Assembly: GCA_937974245.1 (NCBI GenBank)
Contig: CALJKV010000080.1
Coordinates: 1-64,000 of the forward strand
Length of the DNA stretch: 64,000 nucleotides
Source of the DNA: an uncultured Chloroflexota bacterium
Lineage (GTDB): Bacteria; Chloroflexota; Anaerolineae; Aggregatilineales; Phototrophicaceae
Reading direction: 5' to 3'
Shown: positions 47,408 through 57,800 of the stretch, in pieces
Numbering within the stretch: the stretch's first letter is position 1
How the letters are laid out: each line of letters starts with the position of its first letter
Program-made: the position numbers and the translations under genes
Notes under the pieces: model-generated
The model's database searches: none
What the model was told of the DNA's origin: nothing
Seen by the model: the letters and a program-made list of their open reading frames with translations, nothing else

Positions 47408-49366
47408 ATGGGAATTGCTACAGATATTGTCATCATTGTTATTGCCGCATTGATCGGCGCAATGATTGCTCAAAAACTTAAACAGCCGCTGATTCTGGGT
47501 TACATTCTCGGAGGTGTATTGGTTGGCCCCTATACGGGTGGCATTACAGTCAGTGATGTTCATGATATCGAGCTGTTGGCAGAACTGGGCGTTGCCCTGC
47601 TGCTTTTCGCCCTGGGTTTAGAGTTTTCGCTCAAAGACTTACAGCCCGTCCGCCAGGTTGCCCTGCTCGGCACGCCTATCCAGATGGCCTTAACGATTGT
47701 CTATGGGATTGGTATTGGTCGCCTGCTTGGACTGGGATGGACAGAAGCGGTGTGGTTGGGGGGTGTCATTTCGGTTTCCAGTACAATGGTGATCCTGAAA
47801 ACGCTAATGGGGCGCGGACTGCTTGGCACGCTTTCCAGTCGGGTGATGATTGGCGTCCTCATTGTTCAGGACCTCGCCATTATCCCCCTAATGCTGATTT
47901 TACCCCAGCTCAATGACCTTCAGGCGGGGCTGCCCTCGCTGGCGGGTGCCGTGATTAAAGCCTTCATCTTCATCATAAGCATGATCTTCATCGGAACACG
48001 GGTTACGCCGGCGATCATGCGGGTCATTGCCCGATGGAACTCGCGGGAGTTATTTCTGTTGTCGGTCACTGCCCTTGGCTTAGGTGTTGGCTATATCACC
48101 TTTCTCTTTGGCCTGTCGTTCGCGTTTGGCGCGTTCGTCGCTGGGATTGTACTCAGCGAATCGGATTACAGTCACCAGGCGCTGGGGGACATCACTCCTC
48201 TGCGTGATCTGTTTGGCCTCCTGTTCTTTGTCTCCGTTGGTATGCTGCTTGACCCAGCCTATCTCATGAATAATCTGTCCACGGTGCTGTTGCTGGTCGT
48301 GCTGGTCACGCTCGGCAAGATGATGATTTTCAGCATCCTGGTGCGAGTATTCGGTTATGGCAATATCATCCCCATTGCGGTCGGGCTGACTATGTTCCAG
48401 GTCGGGGAATTTTCGTTCGTGCTGGCGCGGGTTGGGTTAAGTACGCAATCTATTTCTCAGGATTTATATGCCCTGCTTTTGACAACCGCTATTCTGACGA
48501 TGATCCTTACACCGCTGCTCTCTCGATTATCCATACCCGTCTATAGACTTTGGAGAAAACGCTTTCAGGAAGAAAGTCTGGATACGATCAACCTACCCAA
48601 AGATGGGCTGCGTGACCATGTTATTATCGCTGGTGGCGGGCGCACAGGTTATTATGTGGCGAAGGTCCTGCAGCGGATGCAGCTTCCCTTTGTCGTCATT
48701 GACCTGGATCAGTGGCGGGTTGACCAATGCAAACAGGAAGGAATGCCTGTAATCTATGGTGATGCCAGCCAGGAAGTGGTACTCGAAACGGCGGGGATCC
48801 ATGCCGCCAGACTGCTGCTTATCACCCTCCCTGCAATCATCACCACCCGGACGGTCACCGATCGTGCGCACTCCCTTCGCCCCGACCTGCATATCGTTGC
48901 GCGGGTCGAAAGTGTCGAGTTATCGTACCTTTTACACGAACATGGCGTCTATGAAGTTGTCCAACCGGGATTTGAAGCTGGTTTGGAAATTGTCCGGCAA
49001 GCACTGCTCCACTTGGGAGTCCCGGCGACTGAAATCCACTACTTTGCGGATGAAATACGCCACGAGCATTATGCGCCTTTGCGAGAAGCAAACCCCAACT
49101 ACCAGGCCATCACCAAGTTAAGACAGGCGGCCGCTCATTTGATGGAATTGAGCTGGATTGACTTGCCAGAGAAAAACCAGGTGACAGGCAAATCCATCAG
49201 GGACTTGCAGATTCGACAACAGACCGGGGCATCCGTAGTCGGTATCCTGCGTGAGGGAACCGTGATTACGAACCCAGGCGCTGAGAGTTCGCTGCAAACC
49301 GGCGATGTGATCGCTGTTCTGGGAGACCGGCATCAGGTTGAGCAGGTTCGGCAATTGTTGAGATAA
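47408..49366 (+). CDS. Cation:proton antiporter, CPA2/KefB type with RCK domain
   Basis: 652 residues. About twelve membrane helices (1-385) with CPA2 features, AELGVALLLFALGLEFS and GAFVAGIVLSES. Then a TrkA-N/RCK domain (HVIIAGGGRTGYYVAKVLQRMQLPFVVIDLDQWRVDQCKQEGMPVIYGDASQE, GxGxxG and acidic end of beta2) and a TrkA-C/RCK-C domain (about 565-652, MELSWIDLPEKNQVTGKSIRDLQIRQQTGASVVGILREG). Such proteins exchange K+ or Na+ for H+, gated by NAD(H) or nucleotides. The start at 47408 has only a weak GAGG. It stands alone. Confidence 0.9.
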   Translation: MGIATDIVIIVIAALIGAMIAQKLKQPLILGYILGGVLVGPYTGGITVSDVHDIELLAELGVALLLFALGLEFSLKDLQPVRQVALLGTPIQMALTIVYGIGIGRLLGLGWTEAVWLGGVISVSSTMVILKTLMGRGLLGTLSSRVMIGVLIVQDLAIIPLMLILPQLNDLQAGLPSLAGAVIKAFIFIISMIFIGTRVTPAIMRVIARWNSRELFLLSVTALGLGVGYITFLFGLSFAFGAFVAGIVLSESDYSHQALGDITPLRDLFGLLFFVSVGMLLDPAYLMNNLSTVLLLVVLVTLGKMMIFSILVRVFGYGNIIPIAVGLTMFQVGEFSFVLARVGLSTQSISQDLYALLLTTAILTMILTPLLSRLSIPVYRLWRKRFQEESLDTINLPKDGLRDHVIIAGGGRTGYYVAKVLQRMQLPFVVIDLDQWRVDQCKQEGMPVIYGDASQEVVLETAGIHAARLLLITLPAIITTRTVTDRAHSLRPDLHIVARVESVELSYLLHEHGVYEVVQPGFEAGLEIVRQALLHLGVPATEIHYFADEIRHEHYAPLREANPNYQAITKLRQAAAHLMELSWIDLPEKNQVTGKSIRDLQIRQQTGASVVGILREGTVITNPGAESSLQTGDVIAVLGDRHQVEQVRQLLR

Positions 49367-49370
49367 ATAA

Positions 49371-49393
49371 ACGGGCGACCACGCCGGGCCGCC
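49371..49393. terminator. Hairpin between convergent antiporter and PD40 genes
   Basis: GGGCG(A)CC and GG(C)CGCCC form an imperfect stem in the 59-base gap between two convergent stops. No T tract on either side; bidirectional termination is possible. Confidence 0.35.
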
Positions 49394-49425
49394 CGCAGGC
49401 AAAACGGATACACGTCTCCCAGTTG

Positions 49426-50919
49426 CTACGACGGCGACCACCAGCCACCGGCGAAGTCCTGGTTCTCACTGTTCGTCAGCTGGCGCAGGTCGCCCGGGTT
49501 CGCCAGGTTCAGGATGAAAATGTCATACTGCCCACGCTCGTTGCTGGAATACGCAATGTACTGTCCGTCCGGGCTGAACACCGGGTAGACATCGTCGGTA
49601 GGGCTGTTCACGACCACGCTGGGCGTGCCGCCACCATCGGCATTACGGATGATGATGTCATGGTTGTTCGGGCTACCAGCCTGCGCGGCAGCATACACAA
49701 TCCGCATATTGTCGGGTGCCCACCCTACCATTGTTTCGATAAAGTTCCCCGCGTCCATCGTGACCGGCGTCTGTCCCAGTGTTGCCACGTCAATCAGCAC
49801 AATGTCCTCATCCGTACCGGCCACCGCCGAAGGACTCTTCACAGCCGCGATGCGGGTGCAGTCCGGCGAGAGCGCCGGATAGGTGTAGACCGCATCGTCG
49901 TTCGTCAGCCGGGTGAGGGCTTTGGTACTCAGGTCAAGCAGGTAAACCTGCGTCGGCGGTTGAGTCAGGCGGAATCCCTGGGGGGCGTCCGTCGAAATCG
50001 CAGCAAAGGCGATGAAATTGGCCGTATTGCAGAATGAAACCATCTGAAGCTGCGTAATTGGCAGGCCGACACCAATCGTCTCTGGCAGCGTGCCATTCAG
50101 GTTAATGATTTCCGGGCCGATGTCCTCCGTCACATAACGCCGGACATAGAGCAACCGCTGGCCGTCAGCGCTAATCCGTACATCCACGCCTTTCGCCGTA
50201 CCAACCTGAGTGAACTGACCGCCGCCATTCAACGGGAAGTACCCTACTTCCAGCAGGCCATCCCCGCGTGAATCGCGCCCACTCCACGCGGCGAGATTCC
50301 CGAACAGGCCCTCGGGCTGCGGCAGCGGAGTCGCCGCCACGAACTCGGTGGGTGCGGGGGAAGGCGTCCAGGTCGGCGGCAGATCCGGCGTGGGCGTGGT
50401 GGTCGGCGTGGGCGTCATCAGCGCGGCCTGGACAGCGGTCTGCTCGGCAAAGATCGCAACCTGGGTATTGGCGAGGCTGGTTTGCTCCATCAGTACCTGC
50501 TGCGCGTCCTGTGTTTGTGCAGCAATCTGCGCGTTATTGCCGCTGATAACGGCGATCACCACGACCAGCAGCAGCACGATGACCACCGCGCCGCCGCCAA
50601 CAATCAGCGTCAACTGGCGACGGGTGATGCCGGGGATCACTTCCTGATTGGATTGCTCCTGTTTGGCCCGCGCTTCAATCTGCTCCATCACTTTCCGGGC
50701 GTTTTCATTATCCGGGTTGATGAACAGGACATTAGCCAGACAAACTCGCCGCTCCTCGTCCGTATCCATCACTCGTGCCAGGTAATACCACCCCTGCTCA
50801 TTGTGTTCATCCAGGTCAACGACTTGCTGGAAAATCTCGCGCGCCCCGATCTTGTTCCCTGACCGGGCGGCTTCAATTCCTTGCTGTAGCAGCTCGCGGA
50901 TTTTGTTTGATTCACTCAC
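49426..50919 (-). CDS. TPR-transmembrane-PD40 (TolB-like propeller) protein
   Basis: 497 residues. N-terminal TPR-like region (about 1-80: LLQQGIEAARSGNKIGAREIFQQVVDLDEHNEQGWYYLARVMDTDEERRVCLANVLFINPDNENARKVMEQI), one membrane helix (LTLIVGGGAVVIVLLLVVVIAVISG, about 115-140), a Thr/Pro-rich linker, and a beta-propeller of WD40-like PD40 units (LLEVGYFPLNGGGQFTQ, ALSPDCTRIAAVKSP, PVFSPDGQYIAYSSNERGQYDIFILN). The propeller should be outside the membrane, the TPR inside. Function is unknown. It starts 12 bases after the stop of the next paralogue upstream, so the two form an operon. Confidence 0.82.
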   Translation of the reverse strand: MSESNKIRELLQQGIEAARSGNKIGAREIFQQVVDLDEHNEQGWYYLARVMDTDEERRVCLANVLFINPDNENARKVMEQIEARAKQEQSNQEVIPGITRRQLTLIVGGGAVVIVLLLVVVIAVISGNNAQIAAQTQDAQQVLMEQTSLANTQVAIFAEQTAVQAALMTPTPTTTPTPDLPPTWTPSPAPTEFVAATPLPQPEGLFGNLAAWSGRDSRGDGLLEVGYFPLNGGGQFTQVGTAKGVDVRISADGQRLLYVRRYVTEDIGPEIINLNGTLPETIGVGLPITQLQMVSFCNTANFIAFAAISTDAPQGFRLTQPPTQVYLLDLSTKALTRLTNDDAVYTYPALSPDCTRIAAVKSPSAVAGTDEDIVLIDVATLGQTPVTMDAGNFIETMVGWAPDNMRIVYAAAQAGSPNNHDIIIRNADGGGTPSVVVNSPTDDVYPVFSPDGQYIAYSSNERGQYDIFILNLANPGDLRQLTNSENQDFAGGWWSPS

Positions 50920-50931
50920 GATGATAAATCC

Positions 50932-52476
50932 TCATTGTCCTAAACGAAGAAGAATTTCTGGCCGAAACGCGATGGACTGAAAATCAACATGGCCGGTATT
51001 CGCCAGTTTCAGCCGTAGATTGCCCCGTAAATCCACCATCACCAGCCCGAAATTTCCACCGTCCTGGTTCGACGCAAACACGATATTTTCACCATCCGGC
51101 ACGAACACGGGCGAATGGTCTTCCGCACCGCCATCATCGGGCGTCAGCAGGAAAGGCCGCTGGCCGTCGGCATCCATCACGAAAATATCCCCATCATCAT
51201 TACGGTCACTGGCAAAGACGATCAACGCCCCGTTAGGCGACCAGGCTGGCTCGTAACTGCTGCCTTCGGCGTCGGTCATCTGGGTGAAAACCGGCTCGTC
51301 CCCGCCCATCGTCATGCTGAAGATCTCCAGCAGCCCGGAACCGGGTCTATTCGACTGTTCTGATGCGAAAATGAGATGCGTGCCATCCGGCGACCAGGCC
51401 GGGTCGGTGTCGCGCCAGTCATTGAACGTGAGTTGGCGCAGGTTATTGCCGTCTTCCGTCACATACCACAGTTCTTCATCACCATCCAGGTTGCTGACAA
51501 ATACCAATTGAATCCCGTCCGGTGCCCAGGTCGGATTGCTGAGGACATCGCTCCCCATGCGTGTCACCTGACGCGCCCCGGCAATATCAGTCAGGTTGGC
51601 AATAAACAGTTCCGGCGCGGTGACTGCCTCCCCGGCGTCATTGGTGTAGGTCACGACGCGGACAAAGGCAATCTGATCGCCGCCAGGATGGAACGCCACG
51701 TCCCGGAAGCCGTCGGAACTCGCGCCAAGCTGGAATTCGCCCACGCCCTCTCCATCGCTGCGGTACAGTGCCGGTTGTGAATCGCCGGGGTTAAAGGCCG
51801 AGTATAGCAGGGTAAAAATCGCTACCGGGTAGGGTGTCACGGTGGGCAGGGGCGTCTCCGTTGCAGTAGGTGTGAACGTGGGGGTAAATGTTGGTGGGAG
51901 TGTCGGGGCATTCGATGGCGCAGCCACCAGCACGCCCACAAACGGAGTCTCGGTGAATGTCTTCGGGTCAATCGTGGCAACTGGCGTAGACGTAATCAGC
52001 GAACGCTGGAAAGCCGCCTCCGTCTCGCGGTTCGGTTGGGCCGGCTGCCCCAGAATCGCGCTGGCAATCATCACAATGCCCACCAGGAGCGCAATCACTA
52101 CCGCCACGACGATGACATAGCCGATCACCGGGTTGCGCCCTTCCGTAACCGCATTGGCCTGATTGACACGCCGCTGGGTTGTTTGGGCGGGTGACTGGGC
52201 GGTACTGCGCGAGTAATCAGCACGCCCCGCCCCCAGACGATCCAGTGCTTCCCGTGCGCGGGTATTCTTCGGGTTGATACGCAGCGTATTTTCCAGGCAC
52301 TCGCGCCGTTCTTCCAGGTTTTCCGCAGCGGAAGCCAGCCACAACCAGGCTGCTTCATGATTGGCATCTGCTGTCACTACCTGCCGGAGCAGCCGCCGGG
52401 CTGTCACCCGGTCACCGCGTCGCGCTGCCTCAATACCTGCTTTTAGGGCGTCTTGTAGAGCTTTGTTTCCAGCCAC
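50932..52476 (-). CDS. TPR-transmembrane-PD40 protein, paralogue
   Basis: 514 residues with the same layout as its downstream neighbour: TPR-like N-terminus (LKAGIEAARRGDRVTARRLLRQVVTADANHEAAWLWLASAAENLEERRECLENTLRINPKNTRAREALDRL), one membrane helix (VIGYVIVVAVVIALLVGIVMIASAIL), a Thr/Pro linker, and five or more PD40 units (NPTWAPDGIQLVFVSNLDGDEELWYVTEDGNNLRQLTFNDW, PAWSPDGTHLIFASEQSN, PVFVPDGENIVFASNQDGGN). The two proteins align over the N-terminal and membrane parts, so they arose by duplication. The start follows the TPR beginning MAGNKALQDALKAG. Confidence 0.82.
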   Translation of the reverse strand: MAGNKALQDALKAGIEAARRGDRVTARRLLRQVVTADANHEAAWLWLASAAENLEERRECLENTLRINPKNTRAREALDRLGAGRADYSRSTAQSPAQTTQRRVNQANAVTEGRNPVIGYVIVVAVVIALLVGIVMIASAILGQPAQPNRETEAAFQRSLITSTPVATIDPKTFTETPFVGVLVAAPSNAPTLPPTFTPTFTPTATETPLPTVTPYPVAIFTLLYSAFNPGDSQPALYRSDGEGVGEFQLGASSDGFRDVAFHPGGDQIAFVRVVTYTNDAGEAVTAPELFIANLTDIAGARQVTRMGSDVLSNPTWAPDGIQLVFVSNLDGDEELWYVTEDGNNLRQLTFNDWRDTDPAWSPDGTHLIFASEQSNRPGSGLLEIFSMTMGGDEPVFTQMTDAEGSSYEPAWSPNGALIVFASDRNDDGDIFVMDADGQRPFLLTPDDGGAEDHSPVFVPDGENIVFASNQDGGNFGLVMVDLRGNLRLKLANTGHVDFQSIAFRPEILLRLGQ

Positions 52477-52747
52477 AATCCCAAACCTCGGAGTTTACTA
52501 TTCGCTTAACTGCTGCCAGCCAGGCTGGTCAACTGATGGGGTGGGACACACGTTGTCAGTGTGAACGGTGTACGAAAGTCTGCTGCCCGTCTTTAACCTC
52601 GCCTGCACAATATCCCCCCACAGCCGCGCAGGAAAACGCATGATCCTGGCGGGTGCATCACAAAGCGACGGGCCTGTCTACGTCCATTGTAGTATAGAAT
52701 CGGTTTTCGGCGACACGTCCCGCGCGAACAACAGGCGGCATGAACCC

Positions 52748-53104
52748 TTACTTGATGACAGCGACAATCACAATAATCGTAATTGCCAGGACAATCAACA
52801 CCCCGGTCAGCACCCCGAACAGCACCAGCGTGCGGTTTTCTTTGGCGCTGCGCCGGTAGTCTATTTTCGTCAGGGCCTGCTGTGCCTGGGTATTTTCCGG
52901 GTTGACGCTCAATACCCGGTTCAACCACTGCTTACGCTCAGAGCGCGTATCGGCCATCTTTGCCATCCACATCATGGCACGTTCATTCCGATTGTCATCG
53001 CTCAGCACCCGCTCAAAAATCTGGCGGGCACCATCCTTGTTTCCGGCTTTGGCCGCACGAATGCCCATTCGCAGCAGTTCTTCACGATTTGGTTGTTCGC
53101 CCAT
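52748..53104 (-). CDS. TPR-transmembrane protein, short paralogue without propeller
   Basis: 118 residues: TPR-like region (LLRMGIRAAKAGNKDGARQIFERVLSDDNRNERAMMWMAKMADTRSERKQWLNRVLSVNPENTQAQQALTKI), a basic joint and one C-terminal membrane helix (LVLFGVLTGVLIVLAITIIVIVAVI), then the stop. It is the first part of the two PD40 proteins downstream, but the propeller is missing. It may be a separate family member or a truncated one; the frame is clean to the stop. 271 bases separate it from the next gene. Confidence 0.75.
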   Translation of the reverse strand: MGEQPNREELLRMGIRAAKAGNKDGARQIFERVLSDDNRNERAMMWMAKMADTRSERKQWLNRVLSVNPENTQAQQALTKIDYRRSAKENRTLVLFGVLTGVLIVLAITIIVIVAVIK

Positions 53105-53232
53105 AGCGTTTCCAATCCTTTGTCTGATCCCTGTTCGTCACGTCATCGTTCTAGACAAAATATTAACATGACAGACCGTTCTAGGATAGTTTAAACCGCG
53201 AATCCGTCCCCGCCGTAACCCGTATACCCCCG

Positions 53233-54441
53233 TCAGGCAACCGCCACCGCCCGCACTTCACGCCGCAGCAGCGCTTCGTGCAGAACGAACATAATCACCG
53301 CCAGCGCCAGCAAAAACGGGCCGATACTCTCCAGCCCCAGCGGGACCGTCAGTAGGCCAGCCAGCCCCGGCAGCAGCGCCCCGCCCATCCCGGCGAAACC
53401 GATCTGGAAGCCGATGGCGTTGGCGGCAAAACGTGGCCCGGCCCGGCGCGGCGTTTCCGCAATCACAATGGCGAACATCGGCGCCTGCGCGAACCCCAGG
53501 ATTGCCAGCCCCAGGAATCCCAGTTCATTACTCAGGTTGACGGTGAGCAGCAGCGCGCCGACCACCGTCCCCGACATCGAGAGGCGCATGAGCGTACTGT
53601 TCTGGAAGCGCCCGGCGATGCTGCCCATAATCATCCGTCCGATTGTGAAGCTCGCCCAGTAAAAGCTGATCCAGAAACTCGCGGTCTCCTGGCTGATCCC
53701 CCGTGAATCAATGAACAGGGTGTTGGTCAACTGGCCGCCCCCGACTTCCAGCCCGGCATACGTGAACAGCAGCGCCATGCTCAGCAGGACTGCAGGGATC
53801 TTAAGTGTCTGGCGGATGGATGCGGCGGGCAGACGGCGGGGCGCGGGTTCGTCCATCTCGCTCGTCTGCTGGTTGGCCTCCCACTGGTTGCGTGTCAGCA
53901 GGAAAATCAGGGCCAGCGTCCCGTGTACCGCCAGCAGCGCCAGATAGCTCAGACGCCACGACTGTCCCTGCGCCACGACGATAAATGTCACCAGCGGCGG
54001 GCCGAACGTCAGCCCGATGCCGAAGAAGGCGTGCAGCCAGTTCAATGGCCCGGCGCTGTAGCGCGACGAAACGAAGGTATTCATCCCGGCGTCAATCATG
54101 CCACCGCCAAAACTCATAACCATCGCCCCCATCAGCAGCATTTCCCAGGATGGCACGGTCATCATGACCAGGATGCCAATCACCTCACACGACGCACCCA
54201 ATACCAGGAAGTACCCCAGGCCGATAGCGGCACTCAGCCGCCCGCTGGTAAAAGCGCTGATGAGGTAGCCGAATGTCCCGGCACTGAGCAGCACCCCCAG
54301 CGATTCCAGCGAGACGTTAAAGGTATCCTGCATGTACGTCCAGGCGATATTGAGGATACCGCCGGGCATACCGATGGCAATAAACGAGAAAAATGAGATG
54401 CCCAGCAGTACAGCCGGGGAAAGTTGGCGTTTTTCAACCAT
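53233..54441 (-). CDS. MFS transporter
   Basis: About 402 residues with twelve membrane helices in two bundles. GRLSAAIGLGYFLVLGASCEVIG, between helices 2 and 3, corresponds to the MFS loop signature, and FGGGMIDAGMNTFVSSRYSAGPLNWLHAFFGIGLTFGPPLV is typical of the FucP/YbjJ-like or fucose/glucose family. Substrate not predictable. The start is set at the MVEKRQL methionine, with AGG six bases upstream; an earlier ATG six codons before lacks this. It is 128 bp from the TPR gene and on the same strand. A divergent promoter region lies upstream. Confidence 0.85.
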   Translation of the reverse strand: MVEKRQLSPAVLLGISFFSFIAIGMPGGILNIAWTYMQDTFNVSLESLGVLLSAGTFGYLISAFTSGRLSAAIGLGYFLVLGASCEVIGILVMMTVPSWEMLLMGAMVMSFGGGMIDAGMNTFVSSRYSAGPLNWLHAFFGIGLTFGPPLVTFIVVAQGQSWRLSYLALLAVHGTLALIFLLTRNQWEANQQTSEMDEPAPRRLPAASIRQTLKIPAVLLSMALLFTYAGLEVGGGQLTNTLFIDSRGISQETASFWISFYWASFTIGRMIMGSIAGRFQNSTLMRLSMSGTVVGALLLTVNLSNELGFLGLAILGFAQAPMFAIVIAETPRRAGPRFAANAIGFQIGFAGMGGALLPGLAGLLTVPLGLESIGPFLLALAVIMFVLHEALLRREVRAVAVA

Positions 54442-54643
54442 AATATACCTGTTTTTCATAACTGCCGTTACGCATCTTTGAGTATGTTTCCTTTTGACAG
54501 GCAGTGGACTGGTTCACACTGTTCACACGGGGAAGCGCGTAAGGTAGGGCTAAAATGCGTGCCTGTATTGTAACGGTTAAAGGGGCTTCCGGGGCAGGGG
54601 GAATATGCCGCCTGTGCGGCACACTGTTGGCGCAATACCCTGC

Positions 54644-54674
54644 TTGACATTACAATATATTTAGTGCGTATGAT
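54644..54674 (+). promoter_or_regulatory. Promoter: TTGACA - 19 bp - TATGAT
   Basis: The best -35 box in the window (TTGACA at 54644-54649) followed by a 19-bp spacer and TATGAT (54669-54674). It reads toward the large histidine kinase, leaving a leader of about 130 bases that holds a hairpin (CTTCTTCTCC...GGAGAAG, 54700-54730) and a CCCTC/GAGGG pair. The 372-base gap 54442-54813 contains no gene. Confidence 0.6.
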
Positions 54675-54813
54675 GCACTTTTGCCGGTACCCCTGTTTCC
54701 TTCTTCTCCCTCGTGGAGAAGGGGAAGAAGTCTGGCATTACCCCCTCGCTCTGAAAGAGGGATGGTACGAAGCGCCGGGGTAAAGGCTTCTATAACTAAT
54801 GGACTGAGCTTTG

Positions 54814-57800
54814 ATGGTAACTATGGATAAAACAAACCCGCGTGTACTCATTGTAGACGATATCCCCGATACGGTTCAATTGCTGCGCGACTGGCTCGAA
54901 TCGCATCATTTTGAAACGTTAGGCGTCACCAGCAGCGTGCAGGCGCTCCAGATTGCTGAAGATAATCTCCCGGATTTGATTCTGCTGGATGTCATGATGC
55001 CTAAAATGGACGGGATGGAAACCTGCCGTCGCCTGAAGGCCAACCCCAAAACGGCACATATCCCGGTGATCCTCGTCACCGCCAAGAACCCTAGCGACGC
55101 CCGTTCCGAAGGCATGTTAGCCGGAGCGGTGGATTACATCACCAAGCCGATCAACCTGCAGGACCTGGTCGGGCGCATCCAGGCCGCGTTGGCAACCAAC
55201 TCGCAGTCCCCGGTGGATGTGCAGCGCCTGCTTGAAGAGGTTGTTCATTCAGCATTGACGATTCTCGCCAGTGAAATGGTGTGGCTGCTGGCGCTGGACC
55301 CCAACGAAGAATTTCTGGTGAGCCGGATTATCGCTACCAGCAGCGGCTCACGAGCCGAAACCGAGTTCCTCGTCACCGCAGCCGGTGGCGGCAGCACGCC
55401 CCGCTATCTCCTGCGTGATATGGAGAACCCGTTGGTGGCTGCCCTGATGAACCGCACAATGGCCCCCAATATCGCCGTTGCCCAACTAGGCGACTCCCCG
55501 GCAACCACCCCGCTTCGCAAGGCTGCCGAAAAACTGCGCCTGAGCTATCTGACTGCTGTGCCCCTCATCGCCGCTGGCAAAACATCCGGGCTGATGGTGC
55601 TGGGCGGCTACCAACCGCATAACATGGAAAGCTACCGCGCCCGGCAGATTGTCTCGTCACTGGGCAGCCAGGCGGCTATCGCCGTAGATTACTCGCGCGT
55701 GATGACCGACCTGACCGACCGTGAGAAGGAGATGAAACGGCAGGAAGCCTTCCGCCAGATGATCCTGGACACGATGAGCGATGGCCTCGTGGTGATCGAC
55801 TCCAGCGGCGCGATCAAGTACGTGAACCGCCGTTTGCTGCGGATGACTCAGTATGCACAGGACTACCTCGAAGGGCGCTCGGTGGGCGAACTGTTCCACC
55901 CGGATGACCGGATCGAAGTCCTCAACGGACTGCTGCGCGAAGGCGCGACCACGATGAAATTCGACCAGCGCCTGTTCACTAAAGACCGGCAGGTGATTTC
56001 GGTGCGTTTATCGCGGTCACGGGCACAGGCGGATGACCGCAACAACCAGGTGATCGTCCTGAGCGATATGACCGACCAGAAAGACCGCGAAGCCGAACTC
56101 GAACGCCAGACCGGGCGGCTGCGGGCGCTCAACCGTGCCGCGCATGTCATCGCTTCGAATCTTTCGCTTCACGATACCTTGCAGAATATCCTTGACTCGG
56201 CGGTGGACGTGGTCGAGGCCCAGGGCGCATCGTTGTTCCTTTTCAACCGCGATAACCCGGAAGAACTCATCGCTGTGGCGGCGGTTGGGCTGGGCGCGAA
56301 CATCATGGAAGGGCTGCGCGTCCCCCTCGGCCAGGGTGTCGTCGGCTGGGTAGCCCGCCATGCCGAGTCGCAGTTGGTGCGCGATACGGCCCAGGATACC
56401 CGCTTCTATATCGGCGTGGACGAGAAAACCGGGCTGAGTACCCGCTCACTCATCGCCGTCCCGCTGTTGGTTGGCGAGCAGGTCATGGGCGTCCTGGAAG
56501 CGGTCAATAAACAGAATAACGGCCTGTTCGAGCAAGGCGATGTCAGCCTGCTGGAAAGCATGGCCGGTTCCGCCGCCGTGTCGGTGGTGAATGCCCGCCT
56601 CTTTGACCAATCGCAGCGGCGCGTCAAGGAGCTAGGGACACTGCTCAATGCCAGTGAAGCCGCCTCCTCCACGCTGCAATTCTCCCAGGTGTTGGAAAGT
56701 ATCGTGCGTAATCTCTCGGCTGGCCTGGAAGTTGACCGGTGCAGTATCCTGGCCTGGAACCCTGACAAAGATCGCCTGGAATCACTGGCGGAACTGGCCG
56801 ACAGCCATTGGGACCCGGAAAACGCCCCCATTCACCTCCTGGCAGAGTTGGTAGTGATGCAGGAAGCCATGACCAGTGGCAAGCCGGTGCTGGTTTCGCT
56901 GGCTGATTCCAACCTTAACCAGAAATCGCGTGCGGCGCTCGAATCGGCGGGGATGGTCAGCCGTGCCGTCGTCCCGATCTCCAGCGGGGGGGAAGTCATC
57001 GGCGCTGTTGATCTGTTCAGCAATAACCCCCAGTTCACCTATTCTGATGTGGAACTCAAGGCGGTCAGCGCCCTGCTGGAACTCAAACTGGGCAACCTGC
57101 CCCCCGGCACCATGCTGGATACGCTTGAAGCCAGCATGTTCAAGATGCTGACCTTCCAACTCAAGCAAATCGGCTCTACCGATACAGTGGCGCTGTGGGG
57201 CTGGCAGCGAGGCTCCGGCATGGTGCGCCTCATATGCGAATTAGGGTTCGCGGAATGGACGCGGCGCGGCGGCCCGGTCTACCCGGTAGAAACCTACCCG
57301 ATGCTGGCGCGGGTGATCCGTGAACAGACGCTGCACATGGGGACGATAGATGACCTTATAACCGACGATTCCGAAAAAGACTGGATTGTCTACCGGGGCG
57401 GCCATTCGTTCCTGTTCCTGCCGCTCATCCAGCATGGCGCGACGATGGGCGTCGTCAAACTCATCGCCCACCACCACCGGGTCTTTGACGAGGACGAAGT
57501 CCGGCTGGCGCAGGGCATCGCCAATGTGGTGAGCAACGCCACCGAAAATGCCCGGCTCTTCCATTCGCTACAAAGCCGCGCCAAAGCCCTGGAAAGTGCT
57601 TACCAGGATTTGCAGGAAGCCGACAAAGCCAAAGACCAGTTCATCCAGAATGTCTCGCACGAACTGCGTACGCCCTTAATTTCCGTGCTGGGCTATTCCG
57701 GGCTGATGGCGGATAACGCCTTTGGTGAACTCAATGACGACATGCGCGATGCGGTGAATGAGATTGTCGCCAAAGCGCAGAAGCTCACGAACATCGTGCA

